Shown: positions 44,501 through 54,264, counted from the first letter of the stretch. The stretch: 64,000 bases of DNA from Sphingobacterium sp. B16(2022) (GCF_012030425.1 NZ_JAAUVN010000006.1:124001-188000); one strand, 5' to 3'. The notes: a model not told the origin generated them from the letters alone. Program-made: numbers and translations.

Positions 44501-46103
44501 CGGTCAGCTTCCTGGACCTAAGGTTAATGAATGGATTGCTAAAACAAGACATTCAACGCCAGGTGTAGGGTTAATTTCACCGCCACCACATCATGACATC
44601 TATTCGATTGAAGATTTAGCACAATTAATCTTTGATCTAAAAAATGCAAACCGTGCTGCACGTATCAATGTCAAACTCGTTTCAAAAGCGGGTGTTGGAA
44701 CTATTGCTGCGGGTGTCGCAAAAGCACATGCCGACGTTATACTGATAGCAGGATTTGACGGAGGAACAGGAGCTTCTCCGATCAGTTCGACAAAGCACGC
44801 AGGTTTACCTTGGGAATTGGGATTAGCAGAAGCACACCAAACTTTGGTGAAAAACAAACTTAGAAGCCGTATCGTACTACAAGCAGATGGACAGGTAAAA
44901 ACTGGACGTGACATCGTTGTAGCAACCTTATTAGGTGCAGAAGAATGGGGCGTATCAACTGCTGCCCTTATTGCTGGTGGCTGTATCATGATGCGTAAGT
45001 GTCACTTGAATACTTGTCCAGTAGGTGTAGCCACACAAGATCCAGAATTAAGAAAATTATTCACCGGTAAACCTGAGGACATTGTTAACCTATTCCGCTT
45101 CATGGCCGAAGAAATCAGAGAGACCATGGCAGAATTGGGTTTCCGTACCATCAATGAAATGGTAGGAAAAGCACAGTTCCTTAAAAAACGTGAGAACATA
45201 GATCATTGGAAAGCTTCCAAAATTGATTTCTCAGGGATATTATATGTTGAGCCCAACGATCCTAATCAGTCTCTTTACAATACTGAAGAACAAGATCACG
45301 GCATGGGTATGATCTTAGACTGGGGATTATTGAAACAAGCGAAACATGCCTTAGAAAGCAAAACTCCAGTTTTTGGAACTTTCACGGTTAAAAATACGGA
45401 TCGTACCATCGGTACGCTATTGTCGAATGAGATTTCTAAACTATACGGATCCGAAGGCTTACCTGATAATACCATCAATTACAAATTTGAAGGTTCTGCG
45501 GGACAGAGTTTTGGTGCATTCTCAACAAAAGGACTATCATTTGAGTTAGAAGGTGAAGCAAATGATTATGTTGGTAAAGGATTATCTGGTGCACAATTAG
45601 CGATCTATCCGAAAGCAGAAAGTAAATTGATACCGCATGAAAATATCATCATCGGTAATGTTGCTCTATTTGGTGCTACATCGGGACATCTCTTTATTAA
45701 TGGACAAGCCGGCGAACGTTTTGCTGTTCGTAATTCAGGTGCTACGGCAGTAGTAGAAGGTCTTGGCGACCATGGTTGTGAATACATGACCGGGGGACGT
45801 GCACTTATCTTAGGAGCTACTGGAAGAAATTTCGGCGCTGGTATGAGCGGAGGTATCGCCTGGATCTATGATAAACAAGGAACATTTAGAGACAATTGCA
45901 ATACTGAAATGGTAGATCTTGATCCATTGGAACAAGAAGATGAAACAGCAATTATTGCATTGCTAAAAAGACATATTTTACTCACAAACAGCAAAATTGC
46001 ACAACATATCCTCGAAAACTGGACTGCTGAGAAAAACAGCTTTATCAAAGTATTTCCAAAAGAATACAAACAGGTATTACGTACAAAATTAGTTGAAGCA
46101 TAA
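41589..46103 (+). CDS. gltB: Glutamate synthase large (alpha) subunit
   Basis: It transfers the amide of glutamine to 2-oxoglutarate to make two glutamates. From ATG 41589 the protein has 1504 residues. The TTG at 41577 is an alternative, less likely start. Order: a 20-residue propeptide, then Cys21 in ACGVGFV, the N-terminal nucleophile of the class II glutaminase domain; central domain (about 440-780); FMN-binding synthase domain (about 800-1200) with the 3Fe-4S site CIMMRKCHLNTC; and the C-terminal GXGXG beta-helix (about 1230-1480). gltD follows 15 nt downstream. Regulation is unclear, but the 0.9-kb upstream gap holds an unusual repeat array. Confidence 0.96.
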   Translation: MIESNTNQQGLYDPSFEHDACGVGFVAHIKGIKSHAQVKDALTMLENMEHRGACGCDPESGDGAGIMIQLPHEFLWEECINLGIQLKEPGYYGAGMVFLPKEPEMNKICRTVIQEAATERDMKFLGFRDVPVSRAGIGPTALSAEPEIVQFFIDRPETVHNTEEFERKLFVLRRLIIQKIKQYQEYPLPLYFASLSCKTIIYKGQLTTYQVGTYFKDLRDPRVVSAFGLVHSRFSTNTFPSWSLAQPFRMLAHNGEINTLTGNLNWFYAGMRALSSPYFTEEEMEILLPVVDRGQSDSACLDNVAELLLHSGRSLSHVMLMLVPEAWDGNTQMDPLKRAFYEYHATLMEPWDGPAALCFTDGKSIGATLDRNGLRPLRYAITSDHRVIVASEAGALPIDESTIIKKGRQQAGKIFLVDMEQGKILSDEEVKGDLIRQQPYGDWLDSYKIKLTELAEPRVTYTYLSKESVFKYQQTFGYSREDLETILTPMALTGYEPTGSMGSDVPLAILSDQPQHLSSYFKQFFAQVTNPPIDPIRERLVMSLATFIGNAGNILIEDKKFCHCVTLEHPILTSKELEKLRSIDTGVFQAKTLQSYFRADGQNGSLEAGLERLCRYADDAVRDGFEVLILSDRAIDSQHAPIPSILAVSAVHHHLIKTGNRGAVGLVVEAGDAWEVHHFACLLAFGATAINPYMALASIRTMKEQSKIETELTWPELSKNYVKAVNAGLLKIFSKMGISTLQSYHGAQIFEVLGLDKTVVDKYFCGAVSRIGGLNLDDIAQEVLTKHWVNFKESRTPQKLLPEGGLYQWKRRGEGHLWNPDTVHLLQQACRNDDYATYKRYAEKINNQKEQMFTLRGLLDFAKHRTAIPLEEVEPASDILKRFATGAMSFGSISHEAHSTLAIAMNRIGAKSNTGEGGEDELRYQPLPNGDSMRSAIKQVASARFGVTSNYLTQADEIQIKMAQGAKPGEGGQLPGPKVNEWIAKTRHSTPGVGLISPPPHHDIYSIEDLAQLIFDLKNANRAARINVKLVSKAGVGTIAAGVAKAHADVILIAGFDGGTGASPISSTKHAGLPWELGLAEAHQTLVKNKLRSRIVLQADGQVKTGRDIVVATLLGAEEWGVSTAALIAGGCIMMRKCHLNTCPVGVATQDPELRKLFTGKPEDIVNLFRFMAEEIRETMAELGFRTINEMVGKAQFLKKRENIDHWKASKIDFSGILYVEPNDPNQSLYNTEEQDHGMGMILDWGLLKQAKHALESKTPVFGTFTVKNTDRTIGTLLSNEISKLYGSEGLPDNTINYKFEGSAGQSFGAFSTKGLSFELEGEANDYVGKGLSGAQLAIYPKAESKLIPHENIIIGNVALFGATSGHLFINGQAGERFAVRNSGATAVVEGLGDHGCEYMTGGRALILGATGRNFGAGMSGGIAWIYDKQGTFRDNCNTEMVDLDPLEQEDETAIIALLKRHILLTNSKIAQHILENWTAEKNSFIKVFPKEYKQVLRTKLVEA

Positions 46104-46105
46104 TC

Positions 46106-46111
46106 AGGAGG
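46106..46111 (+). promoter_or_regulatory. Perfect Shine-Dalgarno before gltD
   Basis: AGGAGG, 7 nt before ATG 46119. Such a complete match is rare among the starts in this window. Confidence 0.7.
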
Positions 46112-46118
46112 AAAAATC

Positions 46119-47576
46119 ATGGGAAAAATAACAGGATTTAAAGAATACGATCGTGAGCTTCCGCAAAAAGAACCGGTAGCTTACAGAATACAGAATTTTC
46201 AGGAATTCAACAAGGGTTACACAGATAGTCAACTGAATACACAGGCCGCACGTTGTATGGACTGCGGTATTCCATTTTGTCACTCAGGATGTCCTTTGGG
46301 CAATGTAATACCTGAGTTTAATGATGCCGTTTACGATGGAAAATGGGAAGATGCATACAACATATTGACCTCAACAAATAACTTTCCCGAATTTACAGGA
46401 AGAATTTGTCCGGCACCATGCGAATCGGCATGTGTATTGGGTATACACAGTTCTCCTATTACCATTGAGGAAATCGAAAAACATATTATTGAAATTGCTT
46501 TCAATAAAGGTTATGTAAAACCTAACAAAAGCTATATTAAAACAGATAAAAGAGTTGCTATTGTTGGATCAGGACCTGCGGGTTTAGCTGCAGCCGCACA
46601 ATTAAATAAAGCTGGTCATGACGTTGTCGTTTTTGAACGTGATGATCAACTGGGAGGCTTACTCCGTTATGGTATTCCAGATTTTAAATTAGACAAGAAA
46701 ATTATTGACCGCCGGATTTCGGTGATGCAGGAATCAGGTATTAAATTTAACGTAAACGCTGAGGTTGGCAAAAACATCTCCACCCATGAGTTACTTTCTT
46801 TTGATGCTGTTATTTTAGCAACAGGCTCAACTGTTCCTTGGCATTTGGATATTCCTGGAAAAGAATTAAAGGGTGTCCATTTCGCGATGGATTTTCTGAA
46901 ACAGCAGAATAAAAAAGTGAGTGGTATTGAATACACGGAAGAGCACATCATCGCCCAAGGAAAACATGTAGTCGTAGTCGGTGACGGTGATACTGGATCG
47001 GATTGTATCGGCACTTCCAATCGACAACTGGCACAGAGCATTACCCAGATCGCACGTAAACCCATCCCTGCAAAGGAACGATTAAAGAATAATCCATGGC
47101 CATCAGATAAAATCACTTTCAACACTTCATCATCACAAGAAGAAGGTTGTGACCGACTTTGGGCGACCGAAACAAAAGCCTTCATCAGTGATGACCATGG
47201 AAATGTCAAAGCTGTTCAGATCATAGAGATCGAATACGAAGTAGATGATTTCGGTAGAAGAACAAAATTAGGTCAATCAGAGCCTAAAGAAATTCCGGCA
47301 GATCTTGTTCTTTTAGCTGTCGGTTATCAACATACAGAGCAACAATTGCCAGAAAAACTGGGTGTTCAAGTCGATAGCCGAGGAAATATAGTAGCGACAG
47401 ATAAAGCTTACCAGACTTCGGTAGATAAGATCTTTACAGCTGGAGATTGTAGGAAAGGACAATCATTAGTTGTATGGGCGATATCAGAAGGCCGTGAGTG
47501 TGCTAGAAAAGTAGACGAATTCCTAATGGGGCATTCGGAGCTTGAAAGCAAAGAAGCTATTCATCAATATGCTTAA
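46119..47576 (+). CDS. gltD: Glutamate synthase small (beta) subunit
   Basis: It feeds electrons from NAD(P)H through FAD and Fe-S clusters to GltB. The 485-residue protein has N-terminal cysteine motifs CMDCGIPFC and CPAPCESAC (two 4Fe-4S sites), a FAD loop GSGPAGLAAA (about 151-160) and an NAD(P) loop GDGDTGSDC (about 290-298). In place of GxGxxG the second loop reads GDGDTG, a usual GltD variant. Length is normal. It is in an operon with gltB and closed by a strong terminator. Confidence 0.96.
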   Translation: MGKITGFKEYDRELPQKEPVAYRIQNFQEFNKGYTDSQLNTQAARCMDCGIPFCHSGCPLGNVIPEFNDAVYDGKWEDAYNILTSTNNFPEFTGRICPAPCESACVLGIHSSPITIEEIEKHIIEIAFNKGYVKPNKSYIKTDKRVAIVGSGPAGLAAAAQLNKAGHDVVVFERDDQLGGLLRYGIPDFKLDKKIIDRRISVMQESGIKFNVNAEVGKNISTHELLSFDAVILATGSTVPWHLDIPGKELKGVHFAMDFLKQQNKKVSGIEYTEEHIIAQGKHVVVVGDGDTGSDCIGTSNRQLAQSITQIARKPIPAKERLKNNPWPSDKITFNTSSSQEEGCDRLWATETKAFISDDHGNVKAVQIIEIEYEVDDFGRRTKLGQSEPKEIPADLVLLAVGYQHTEQQLPEKLGVQVDSRGNIVATDKAYQTSVDKIFTAGDCRKGQSLVVWAISEGRECARKVDEFLMGHSELESKEAIHQYA

Positions 47577-47592
47577 TACCAATCCTAAATAG

Positions 47593-47636
47593 AAAAGAAT
47601 GAGCCCCGTAAATATATTTACGGGGTTTATTCTTTT
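47593..47636 (+). terminator. Terminator of gltBD
   Basis: A 21-bp stem (47593-47613 with 47616-47636) with two G-T pairs and a 2-nt loop; the core CCCCGTAAAT is perfect. A T-rich arm end follows. Confidence 0.88.
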
Positions 47637-47845
47637 ATAGCACTTCCTGTCACTGACTCATCCGGTTATTTCATCTCAAAAATGAGTAGCATATGGACCC
47701 TCGCTGATCTCAAAAAGCTTTTATTCATTTTAACCGGGACTAAGATTTTCAACCTACATGAAGTTTTTTAATCCTGCGGTTAATTATGGAATTCGTTACT
47801 AAGATGCATCATCTTAAATGAACACAGCAAGCTAATTCAAAAAAT

Positions 47846-50791
47846 ATGAATAAGATCCTCATAATAGTATTGATTTTATGTCTCCTACTTCAGGGAGAGA
47901 ATATTAAATCACAGAATAATCCAAATAGACCTATTCCCAGCTTAAAAATATCGAATGATCCAAAAGATCAGGCAAAAGTTAATCTACAGGAGCTCGATAT
48001 TCAAGTTAATATTTTTGGTAACATCGCGAAAACAACGATGACAATGATCTTCCGTAATAATGAAAACAGAGACTTGGAGGGCATACTGACATTCCCCATG
48101 CCTGAAGGTGTTTCGGTAACAGGATACGCCCTTGATATTAATGGAAAACTACGTCAAGCTGTTGCAGTTGATAAGAGCAAAGGGATTGAAGTCTTCGAAA
48201 GTATTGAATCTCGTCGTGTAGATCCTGGATTATTAGAGCGTGTAGAAGGGAATAATTTTAAGACCAGAATATATCCTATACCTGCACAAGGTCAACGAAC
48301 CATTAGCATAACTTATGAAGAGAATTTACAATTCCATGCTTCGACTGGTTTTCAATACCATTTACCTTTAGCCTATAAACAAGCGATCGAGCGGTTTAAA
48401 CTTCAGGTAAATATCTACCAAACAGACCAGGTACCGACATTGATCAGCAAACCAGATGGATCACTCATATTTTCAGAAAAAAATCACATTTATCAAGCGG
48501 CTATAGCTAAAAACAATTTTATACCTGAGAAATCATTAGTAATTGGACTACCTAAGCGACCAAATGAGAACAACATTTTGACACAGGCTAATCAAGATCA
48601 ATCTTTCTATTTCCTTAGCAATATATTTATCGATGCTCCTTCGAAAGCAAAAACCTGGACTAACAAAATTGGGATCATTTGGGACAATTCTTTAAGCGCT
48701 AAAGATAAAGACATTCAAAAAGAATTAGCACTTCTGGATCTCATCATACAACAAAAAAAGAATTTAACTGTAGAACTGGGCTTACTGAATATCAGCTATG
48801 TAAAAGCGGGAACATTTCACATAGAACAGGGAAATTGGACTGCTCTAAAAAATTATCTCTTGCATTTAACTTATGATGGCGGAACAGACTATTCAAAATT
48901 AAATGATCAAGTGCTGCAAGCGGAGGAATATCTTTTCTTTACCGAAGGGTTATCCACATTTGGGTCAAATCAAGTAACCATCAACAAACCAATATATTGC
49001 ATCTCTTCTTCTGCTATTGCAGATTACAGCACACTCCAGGCCATTAGCAAAAAAACTGGTGCAAAAACGCTCAATCTATTGAACACATCACCTATTGACG
49101 GTATCAAGAAATTAAGTTCAGAAAATTTAAAATTTTTAGGGATCAAAGAACATGCTGATTTCTCAGAAATATATCCAGCGATCCATACAGAAGTACAGGA
49201 TCATATCGCGATTACAGGTCTCGGAAAAAACAACAATTTAAAACAGATTACCTTACTCTTTGGCTACGGGGATCGTGCAACTCAAGAAGTCAAAATTGAC
49301 ATCAATTATCAAGAAAATGAGTTGGATGTTCATAAAATCTGGGCTCAGAAAAAGATTGCAACATTAGATGTTGATTACACGGAAAATAAAGAACGTATTG
49401 AAGAACTTGGTAAGCAATTTGGTATTGTTACCCGTAACACAAGTTTAATTGTATTGGAAACCGTGGAAGATTATGTACGATATGCCATCCTGCCTCCAAC
49501 AGAATTGCTTCCAGCTTATCATAAATTGATTAAAGAACAAAGCGTTCTTCGGGAGGAACGTATGCATGATTTATTGGCACAGGCTGAAACCAATGTCCAA
49601 GAATTAAAAAAATGGTGGCAGACCGACTTCAAAGCAAAGAAAACTTATCCACAGCCTAGCAGGATCGTAGAAGAGTCATTTGTAGCGCCCGAAGTTCATC
49701 CAATCAATAATGCACAAGCTGCAACATCAAAAATGGTATCATCAGAAAGCAGACAGATGTTTTTAGCAGATGATCAATATTCAAATCTGGAGGAAATAGT
49801 ATTAAGCGATTTAGAAGACCCAATTTCTGATCAACAGCATTATTCCGGCACTGATGTGAGTGACAGAACAACTGCTGGTGCAAAAATCACCATTCCTGAC
49901 ATTAAAAATGATAATATGTATCTGCAGGTCTTAGAAAAATCAGCGAATCCCTATCAAACATATCTCGAACTTCGCCAAGCATATTTGGGTACTCCGAGCT
50001 TCTATTTTGACGTTGCTAATTTTTTCTATCGAAAAGGCACAAAAGATAAAGCATTATTAGTGTTGAGCTCACTTGCAGATCTTCAAATTGAAAATGCAGA
50101 TTTATTTAAGACAATAGCTTACACACTTAAACAATGGGAACAATATCAATATGAACTTTACATCAATAAGAAAATCTTAGACTGGCGTCCTATGGATCTG
50201 CAAAGCCACCGCGATTATGCTTTAGCATTATTAGATAATAAACAATATCAAAAAGCTTTTGATCAATTATATAGTATCCTAACGCAAAGTTATTCCCCTG
50301 AAGCAGCCGATCGCGACGATGGTATAGAAGAAATTATTGTGATGGAGTTAAATAATTTATTAAAATTAAACCAGACTCATGTCAATAGCAATAACATCAG
50401 CAAAAAACTCATTGCAGATCTTCCTGTCGATTGTCGTGTAGTGATCAATTGGAATTCAAACAATACAGATATAGATCTTTGGGTCACAGATCCACATGGA
50501 GAAAAATGCTTTTACAGCAATAATAGCACTGCAATAGGAGGACGTTTAAGTAATGATTTTACCGGAGGATATGGCCCTGAACAATTTCTATTAAAAAGAG
50601 CAGTCAAAGGAAAATATAAAGTCGAAGTAGATTTTTATAATGATAATTCGCTAACACTAGCAGGTCCAACAGCAGTTATGGCAGAAATATTCACCTATTA
50701 TAGCTCCGGAAAACAGGAACGTAAAATCATCACCCTGTACTTAGATAAAACCAAAGAGCAGCATGTGACCATCGGAACATTTGATTTTTAA
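47846..50791 (+). CDS. Exported VIT/vWA-like protein with C-terminal DUF2135
   Basis: 981 residues. A signal peptide (1-22) is followed by a VIT domain (about 33-165, MTMIFRNNENRDLEGILTFP region near 62-81). A von Willebrand A-like domain follows (about 270-430) with a MIDAS-type DNSLS and the later GGTDYSK. The region 690-860 is helical and TPR-like. A DUF2135 beta domain (about 865-975, INWNSNNTDIDLWVTDPHGE) ends the protein. VIT-vWA proteins are thought to bind metals or partners at the cell surface; in bacteria their role is largely unknown. It is monocistronic. Confidence 0.85.
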   Translation: MNKILIIVLILCLLLQGENIKSQNNPNRPIPSLKISNDPKDQAKVNLQELDIQVNIFGNIAKTTMTMIFRNNENRDLEGILTFPMPEGVSVTGYALDINGKLRQAVAVDKSKGIEVFESIESRRVDPGLLERVEGNNFKTRIYPIPAQGQRTISITYEENLQFHASTGFQYHLPLAYKQAIERFKLQVNIYQTDQVPTLISKPDGSLIFSEKNHIYQAAIAKNNFIPEKSLVIGLPKRPNENNILTQANQDQSFYFLSNIFIDAPSKAKTWTNKIGIIWDNSLSAKDKDIQKELALLDLIIQQKKNLTVELGLLNISYVKAGTFHIEQGNWTALKNYLLHLTYDGGTDYSKLNDQVLQAEEYLFFTEGLSTFGSNQVTINKPIYCISSSAIADYSTLQAISKKTGAKTLNLLNTSPIDGIKKLSSENLKFLGIKEHADFSEIYPAIHTEVQDHIAITGLGKNNNLKQITLLFGYGDRATQEVKIDINYQENELDVHKIWAQKKIATLDVDYTENKERIEELGKQFGIVTRNTSLIVLETVEDYVRYAILPPTELLPAYHKLIKEQSVLREERMHDLLAQAETNVQELKKWWQTDFKAKKTYPQPSRIVEESFVAPEVHPINNAQAATSKMVSSESRQMFLADDQYSNLEEIVLSDLEDPISDQQHYSGTDVSDRTTAGAKITIPDIKNDNMYLQVLEKSANPYQTYLELRQAYLGTPSFYFDVANFFYRKGTKDKALLVLSSLADLQIENADLFKTIAYTLKQWEQYQYELYINKKILDWRPMDLQSHRDYALALLDNKQYQKAFDQLYSILTQSYSPEAADRDDGIEEIIVMELNNLLKLNQTHVNSNNISKKLIADLPVDCRVVINWNSNNTDIDLWVTDPHGEKCFYSNNSTAIGGRLSNDFTGGYGPEQFLLKRAVKGKYKVEVDFYNDNSLTLAGPTAVMAEIFTYYSSGKQERKIITLYLDKTKEQHVTIGTFDF

Positions 50792-50806
50792 TCCAGTGCT
50801 AAGTCA

Positions 50807-50849
50807 AAAAAAAGCGTGCTTAAAATCAGTTTTAAGCACGCTTTTTTTA
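50807..50849 (+). terminator. Terminator of the VIT gene
   Basis: A perfect 19-bp stem (50807-50825 with 50830-50848) around GCGTGCTTAAAA, 4-nt loop, and T run. It could also act for the convergent EamA gene. Confidence 0.9.
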
Positions 50850-50920
50850 TCAGGATACGCAATATATCCATTAAATTCCGTTCTGCAACAAGAGCAGATA
50901 TATAAAGCTAAAATAGATAA

Positions 50921-51832
50921 TTAATAGATTTTTCTAATAACCAAATCCTGCTTCCTTTTCTCGATTTTTGTTTTTAAGTAAGGATAGAAGAAAACTGCAC
51001 CTAAAACAATGGCAGCACCACCATAAAAACCTAAACTCATCGTCTCTTTTTGACCGAAGATCAGCATGGCCAATAAAATGCCATAAACAGGTTCCAGATT
51101 TGTCGTTAAAGCAACTGTAAAAGCACTCAATTCTTTCATTACAGCAACACCTAACACATACGCAACGGCAGTACACAATACCCCTAAGATCAATAGATAA
51201 ATTAAATCCGATTGATTGAGAACCATATTTTCATTAAAATCTCCACTGCATAACATAAAAACTGACACCCAGAAAAAAGCACCCAGCATTTCATAAAATG
51301 TGATCAAGGTAGCGCTTGATTTTTTAACCATTCTGGCATTTGCAATCGAGAAAATACTTGCACAGAATGCACATGCTAAGCCCGCAAGAATACCTTCAAT
51401 ATAATTGGATTCAAATTGAAATATCATATAGATACCCATTATTATCACTACACCAACTAACATATCCACTAGGGCGATCTTTTTCTTATTGATCAGGGGT
51501 TCCAAAATAGAAGTATACAATGTCAAAGAAGATAATGTCACCAAAGCTACTGATACTGTAGATACCTTAATTGCATAAAAAAAGAGTACCCAGTGAAGCC
51601 CTACGACACCCCCGACCATTATGAAAGAGATAAAATCCTTTCTTTTTACCAGAATCTGCTGCTTGCTAACGGCAAGATAAATCCATAGAGAAATCGCCGC
51701 AATCAAAACCCGATACCAAACAAGATGTATAGCAGATATCGAAATCAAATTACCCAAAATTCCTGTAAAACCCCATATCAGGATTGTTAAATGCAGAATA
51801 AGAACATTCTGATTAATTTTAATTTTTGACAT
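50921..51832 (-). CDS. EamA-family (DMT superfamily) transporter
   Basis: 303 residues with ten predicted membrane helices as two EamA repeats (about 10-145 and 150-290). The family exports metabolites or takes up nucleotide-sugars and amino acids. The substrate is not predictable. It lies 11 nt after the LptF/G-like permease gene on the same strand, so the tgt-permease-EamA genes may form one operon. Confidence 0.88.
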   Translation of the reverse strand: MSKIKINQNVLILHLTILIWGFTGILGNLISISAIHLVWYRVLIAAISLWIYLAVSKQQILVKRKDFISFIMVGGVVGLHWVLFFYAIKVSTVSVALVTLSSLTLYTSILEPLINKKKIALVDMLVGVVIIMGIYMIFQFESNYIEGILAGLACAFCASIFSIANARMVKKSSATLITFYEMLGAFFWVSVFMLCSGDFNENMVLNQSDLIYLLILGVLCTAVAYVLGVAVMKELSAFTVALTTNLEPVYGILLAMLIFGQKETMSLGFYGGAAIVLGAVFFYPYLKTKIEKRKQDLVIRKIY

Positions 51833-51843
51833 TGTCGGTTTGT

Positions 51844-52923
51844 TTATTTTGGCGCCTTTATAGCCAAATAGATTGCAATAATTAAAAATGTAATATTGGG
51901 AATTAACACTGCAATCAAAGGAGGGAGCCCTCCTTTTAATGAGAACATGGTGGCAAATTGAATGAACACTATGTAGGTAAAGCTCAATCCGATACCGATA
52001 CCCAAACTAAGACCAATACCTCCTCTGACCTTCTTAGAGGATAAGGCAACGCCCATCAAAGTAAGCACAAATGCCGAAAAAGGATAGACATAACGTTTAT
52101 ATTTCTCCAATTTAAGATCTGTCATCATCCCTGTACCCCTAATTTCCTCTTTATGGATACGCTCATCCAGCTCTTTCGTATCCATGGCTGTAAAAATATT
52201 ATCATACAGTTCAAAATCACTCGGCTTCATATCCAAAGTGGTATCTTTTACGGTACCCTTGTCCATTCGTTCATGAAGACCATTAATAATCCGGTTTGTA
52301 TAATCATGTATTTTCCACTTAGTCGTTACAGAATCCCATGTAATGCGCTCAGCGATCATTTTTTCCAATAAGGTATCACCCTTAAATTTTTCCAGTACAA
52401 ACTTATATCCAATCTTGGAGTTGTTATCAAAGTTGTCTATGTATACATAACTGTTTTTATCAATCTGCATATGCGTGGACACTTTCGTATTATCTTTCAA
52501 AGGTTTTACATACACATTTTCAAAACCGATCTTCATTTTATTCGTTTTCGGAATAATATAAAGGTTAAAGACAAAAGAAACTGCAAATATAAGCGTTGCA
52601 GAAAAAATATAGGGTCTTAAAAGCCGGTTAAAACTATAGCCGGCACTTAATATGGGTACGATCTCTGTTTGATCGGCCATCTTCGAAGTAAAGAAGATAA
52701 CAGCGATAAAATTGATCAGAGGACAAAGGAAATTTAAATAAAACGGGATAAATCCTGCGTAATATTCAAATATAATTTTGTCCATAGGAGCATTATATTT
52801 CAAGAAATCATCCAATCGCTCAGAAATATCAAAAATGACCATGACGACTGTAAAAATAGCCATCGTGAACACAAATGTGCTCAAGTACTTTTTAATAATG
52901 TAACGATCGATAATAGAAAACAT
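51844..52923 (-). CDS. LptF/LptG family (YjgP/YjgQ) permease
   Basis: 359 residues from ATG 52923. The TTG at 52941 (upstream, in frame) is rejected because MFSIIDRYIIKKYL is the usual N-terminus. Six membrane helices: three at the start (about 12-35, 55-75, 95-118), a large periplasmic jellyroll (125-255), three at the end (about 270-355). LptF and LptG form the inner-membrane permease of the LPS transport bridge, powered by LptB. Its partner genes are elsewhere. It starts 23 nt after tgt's stop codon. Confidence 0.9.
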   Translation of the reverse strand: MFSIIDRYIIKKYLSTFVFTMAIFTVVMVIFDISERLDDFLKYNAPMDKIIFEYYAGFIPFYLNFLCPLINFIAVIFFTSKMADQTEIVPILSAGYSFNRLLRPYIFSATLIFAVSFVFNLYIIPKTNKMKIGFENVYVKPLKDNTKVSTHMQIDKNSYVYIDNFDNNSKIGYKFVLEKFKGDTLLEKMIAERITWDSVTTKWKIHDYTNRIINGLHERMDKGTVKDTTLDMKPSDFELYDNIFTAMDTKELDERIHKEEIRGTGMMTDLKLEKYKRYVYPFSAFVLTLMGVALSSKKVRGGIGLSLGIGIGLSFTYIVFIQFATMFSLKGGLPPLIAVLIPNITFLIIAIYLAIKAPK

Positions 52924-52946
52924 AATACTACTAAGATGCAAAAAAA

Positions 52947-54077
52947 TTACAAACGTTGACCTAATACTTTGACCATTTTATTTTTCCAATCGTAGAATGT
53001 ACCATCTACAATTTTCTCACGTGCCTCATTTACCAGCCATAAATAGAAGTGTAAGTTATGTAAAGAAGCAATCTGTGCACCTAAAAGTTCTTGCGAACGG
53101 ATTAAATGGCGTAAATATGCTTTTGTATATACTTGATCTGAGTAAAGATCACTATCTGGATCAATTGGAGAAAAATCGTCTTTCCATTTTTCATTCTTGA
53201 TATTGATCGTTCCGTGACGTGTAAAAATCATACCGTTACGTGCATTACGCGTTGGCATTACACAATCAAACATATCTATACCCAAAGCGATGTTTTCAAG
53301 TAGATTGATTGGTGTACCTACCCCCATTAGGTAACGTGGTTTATCTTCTGGAAGAATATTACAGACAACTTCCGTCATCGCATACATTTCCTCAGCAGGC
53401 TCTCCTACGGATAAACCACCGATTGCATTTCCTTCACGATTGAAAGACGCAATTTTCTCAGCAGATCTTTCACGTAAGTCTTTATATACTGATCCTTGAA
53501 CAATGGGGAACAATGTCTGGTCATATCCATATAATGGTTCTGTACTGTCAAAACGATCACAACATCTTTTCAGCCAACGGTGAGTCATTTCAATCGAACG
53601 ACGGGCATAACCATAGTCACATGGATAAGGAGTACACTCATCAAAAGCCATGATAATATCCGCACCGATTACTCGTTGTGTATCCATCACATTTTCAGGA
53701 GTAAATAAATGCTTTGAACCATCAATATGTGACCGGAACGTCACACCTTCTTCTCGTATCTTACGATTGTCTGACAATGAATAAACTTGGTAACCTCCAG
53801 AATCTGTTAAAATTGGACGATCCCAACCGTTAAATTTGTGAAGACCACCTGCCTTATTCAAAACATCCAGTCCCGGTCTTAGATATAAATGATAGGTATT
53901 TCCCAAAATAATTTGGGCTTTAATATCATTTCTCAATTCGTGCTGATGCACACCTTTGACCGTACCAGCTGTTCCAACCGGCATAAAAATAGGAGTTTGA
54001 ATTTTTCCGTGAGCTGTCTCAACAACACCTGCACGCGCTTTAGAAAATTTATCTTGTACTTGAAGAGTGAATTTCAT
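52947..54077 (-). CDS. tgt: Queuine/preQ1 tRNA-ribosyltransferase without zinc cysteines
   Basis: Tgt swaps G34 of GUN tRNAs for preQ1. The 376-residue TIM-barrel protein has the base Asp92 (LTDSGGYQV), nucleophile Asp271 (IDMFDCVMPTRNARNG) and GGLSVGEP (220-227). The C-terminal zinc site, normally CxCxxC plus His, is altered: the segment SDLYSD (309-314) replaces the three cysteines while a His remains at about 340 (SLHN). The zinc is usually structural, so a metal-free variant is possible. A -7 element (54165-54172) is present about 90 nt upstream. Confidence 0.93.
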   Translation of the reverse strand: MKFTLQVQDKFSKARAGVVETAHGKIQTPIFMPVGTAGTVKGVHQHELRNDIKAQIILGNTYHLYLRPGLDVLNKAGGLHKFNGWDRPILTDSGGYQVYSLSDNRKIREEGVTFRSHIDGSKHLFTPENVMDTQRVIGADIIMAFDECTPYPCDYGYARRSIEMTHRWLKRCCDRFDSTEPLYGYDQTLFPIVQGSVYKDLRERSAEKIASFNREGNAIGGLSVGEPAEEMYAMTEVVCNILPEDKPRYLMGVGTPINLLENIALGIDMFDCVMPTRNARNGMIFTRHGTINIKNEKWKDDFSPIDPDSDLYSDQVYTKAYLRHLIRSQELLGAQIASLHNLHFYLWLVNEAREKIVDGTFYDWKNKMVKVLGQRL

Positions 54078-54164
54078 TAATCTTTTATTTTTTGGGGATT
54101 CTAATTTGATGATTTTTACTGTTTCAGAAGCAAATTCCCCAACATGCTTTTTTTAAAATCTTTG

Positions 54165-54172
54165 CAAAAATA
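54165..54172 (-). promoter_or_regulatory. -7 element upstream of tgt
   Basis: TATTTTTG on the minus strand. Leader about 80 nt. No well-placed -33. Confidence 0.35.
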
Positions 54173-54264
54173 CTATAAAAAGCAATGCAAAGATTGACCT
54201 TTTACAAGATTTTAACATTTACAGCACAAAAAACATTATTAAAGCAAATATCCTTGGAACATAC

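Noticed and set aside
41589-46103. Numerous minus-strand ORFs opposite gltB
   Set aside because: They are antisense shadows of a long conserved gene; none has a domain or start signal.
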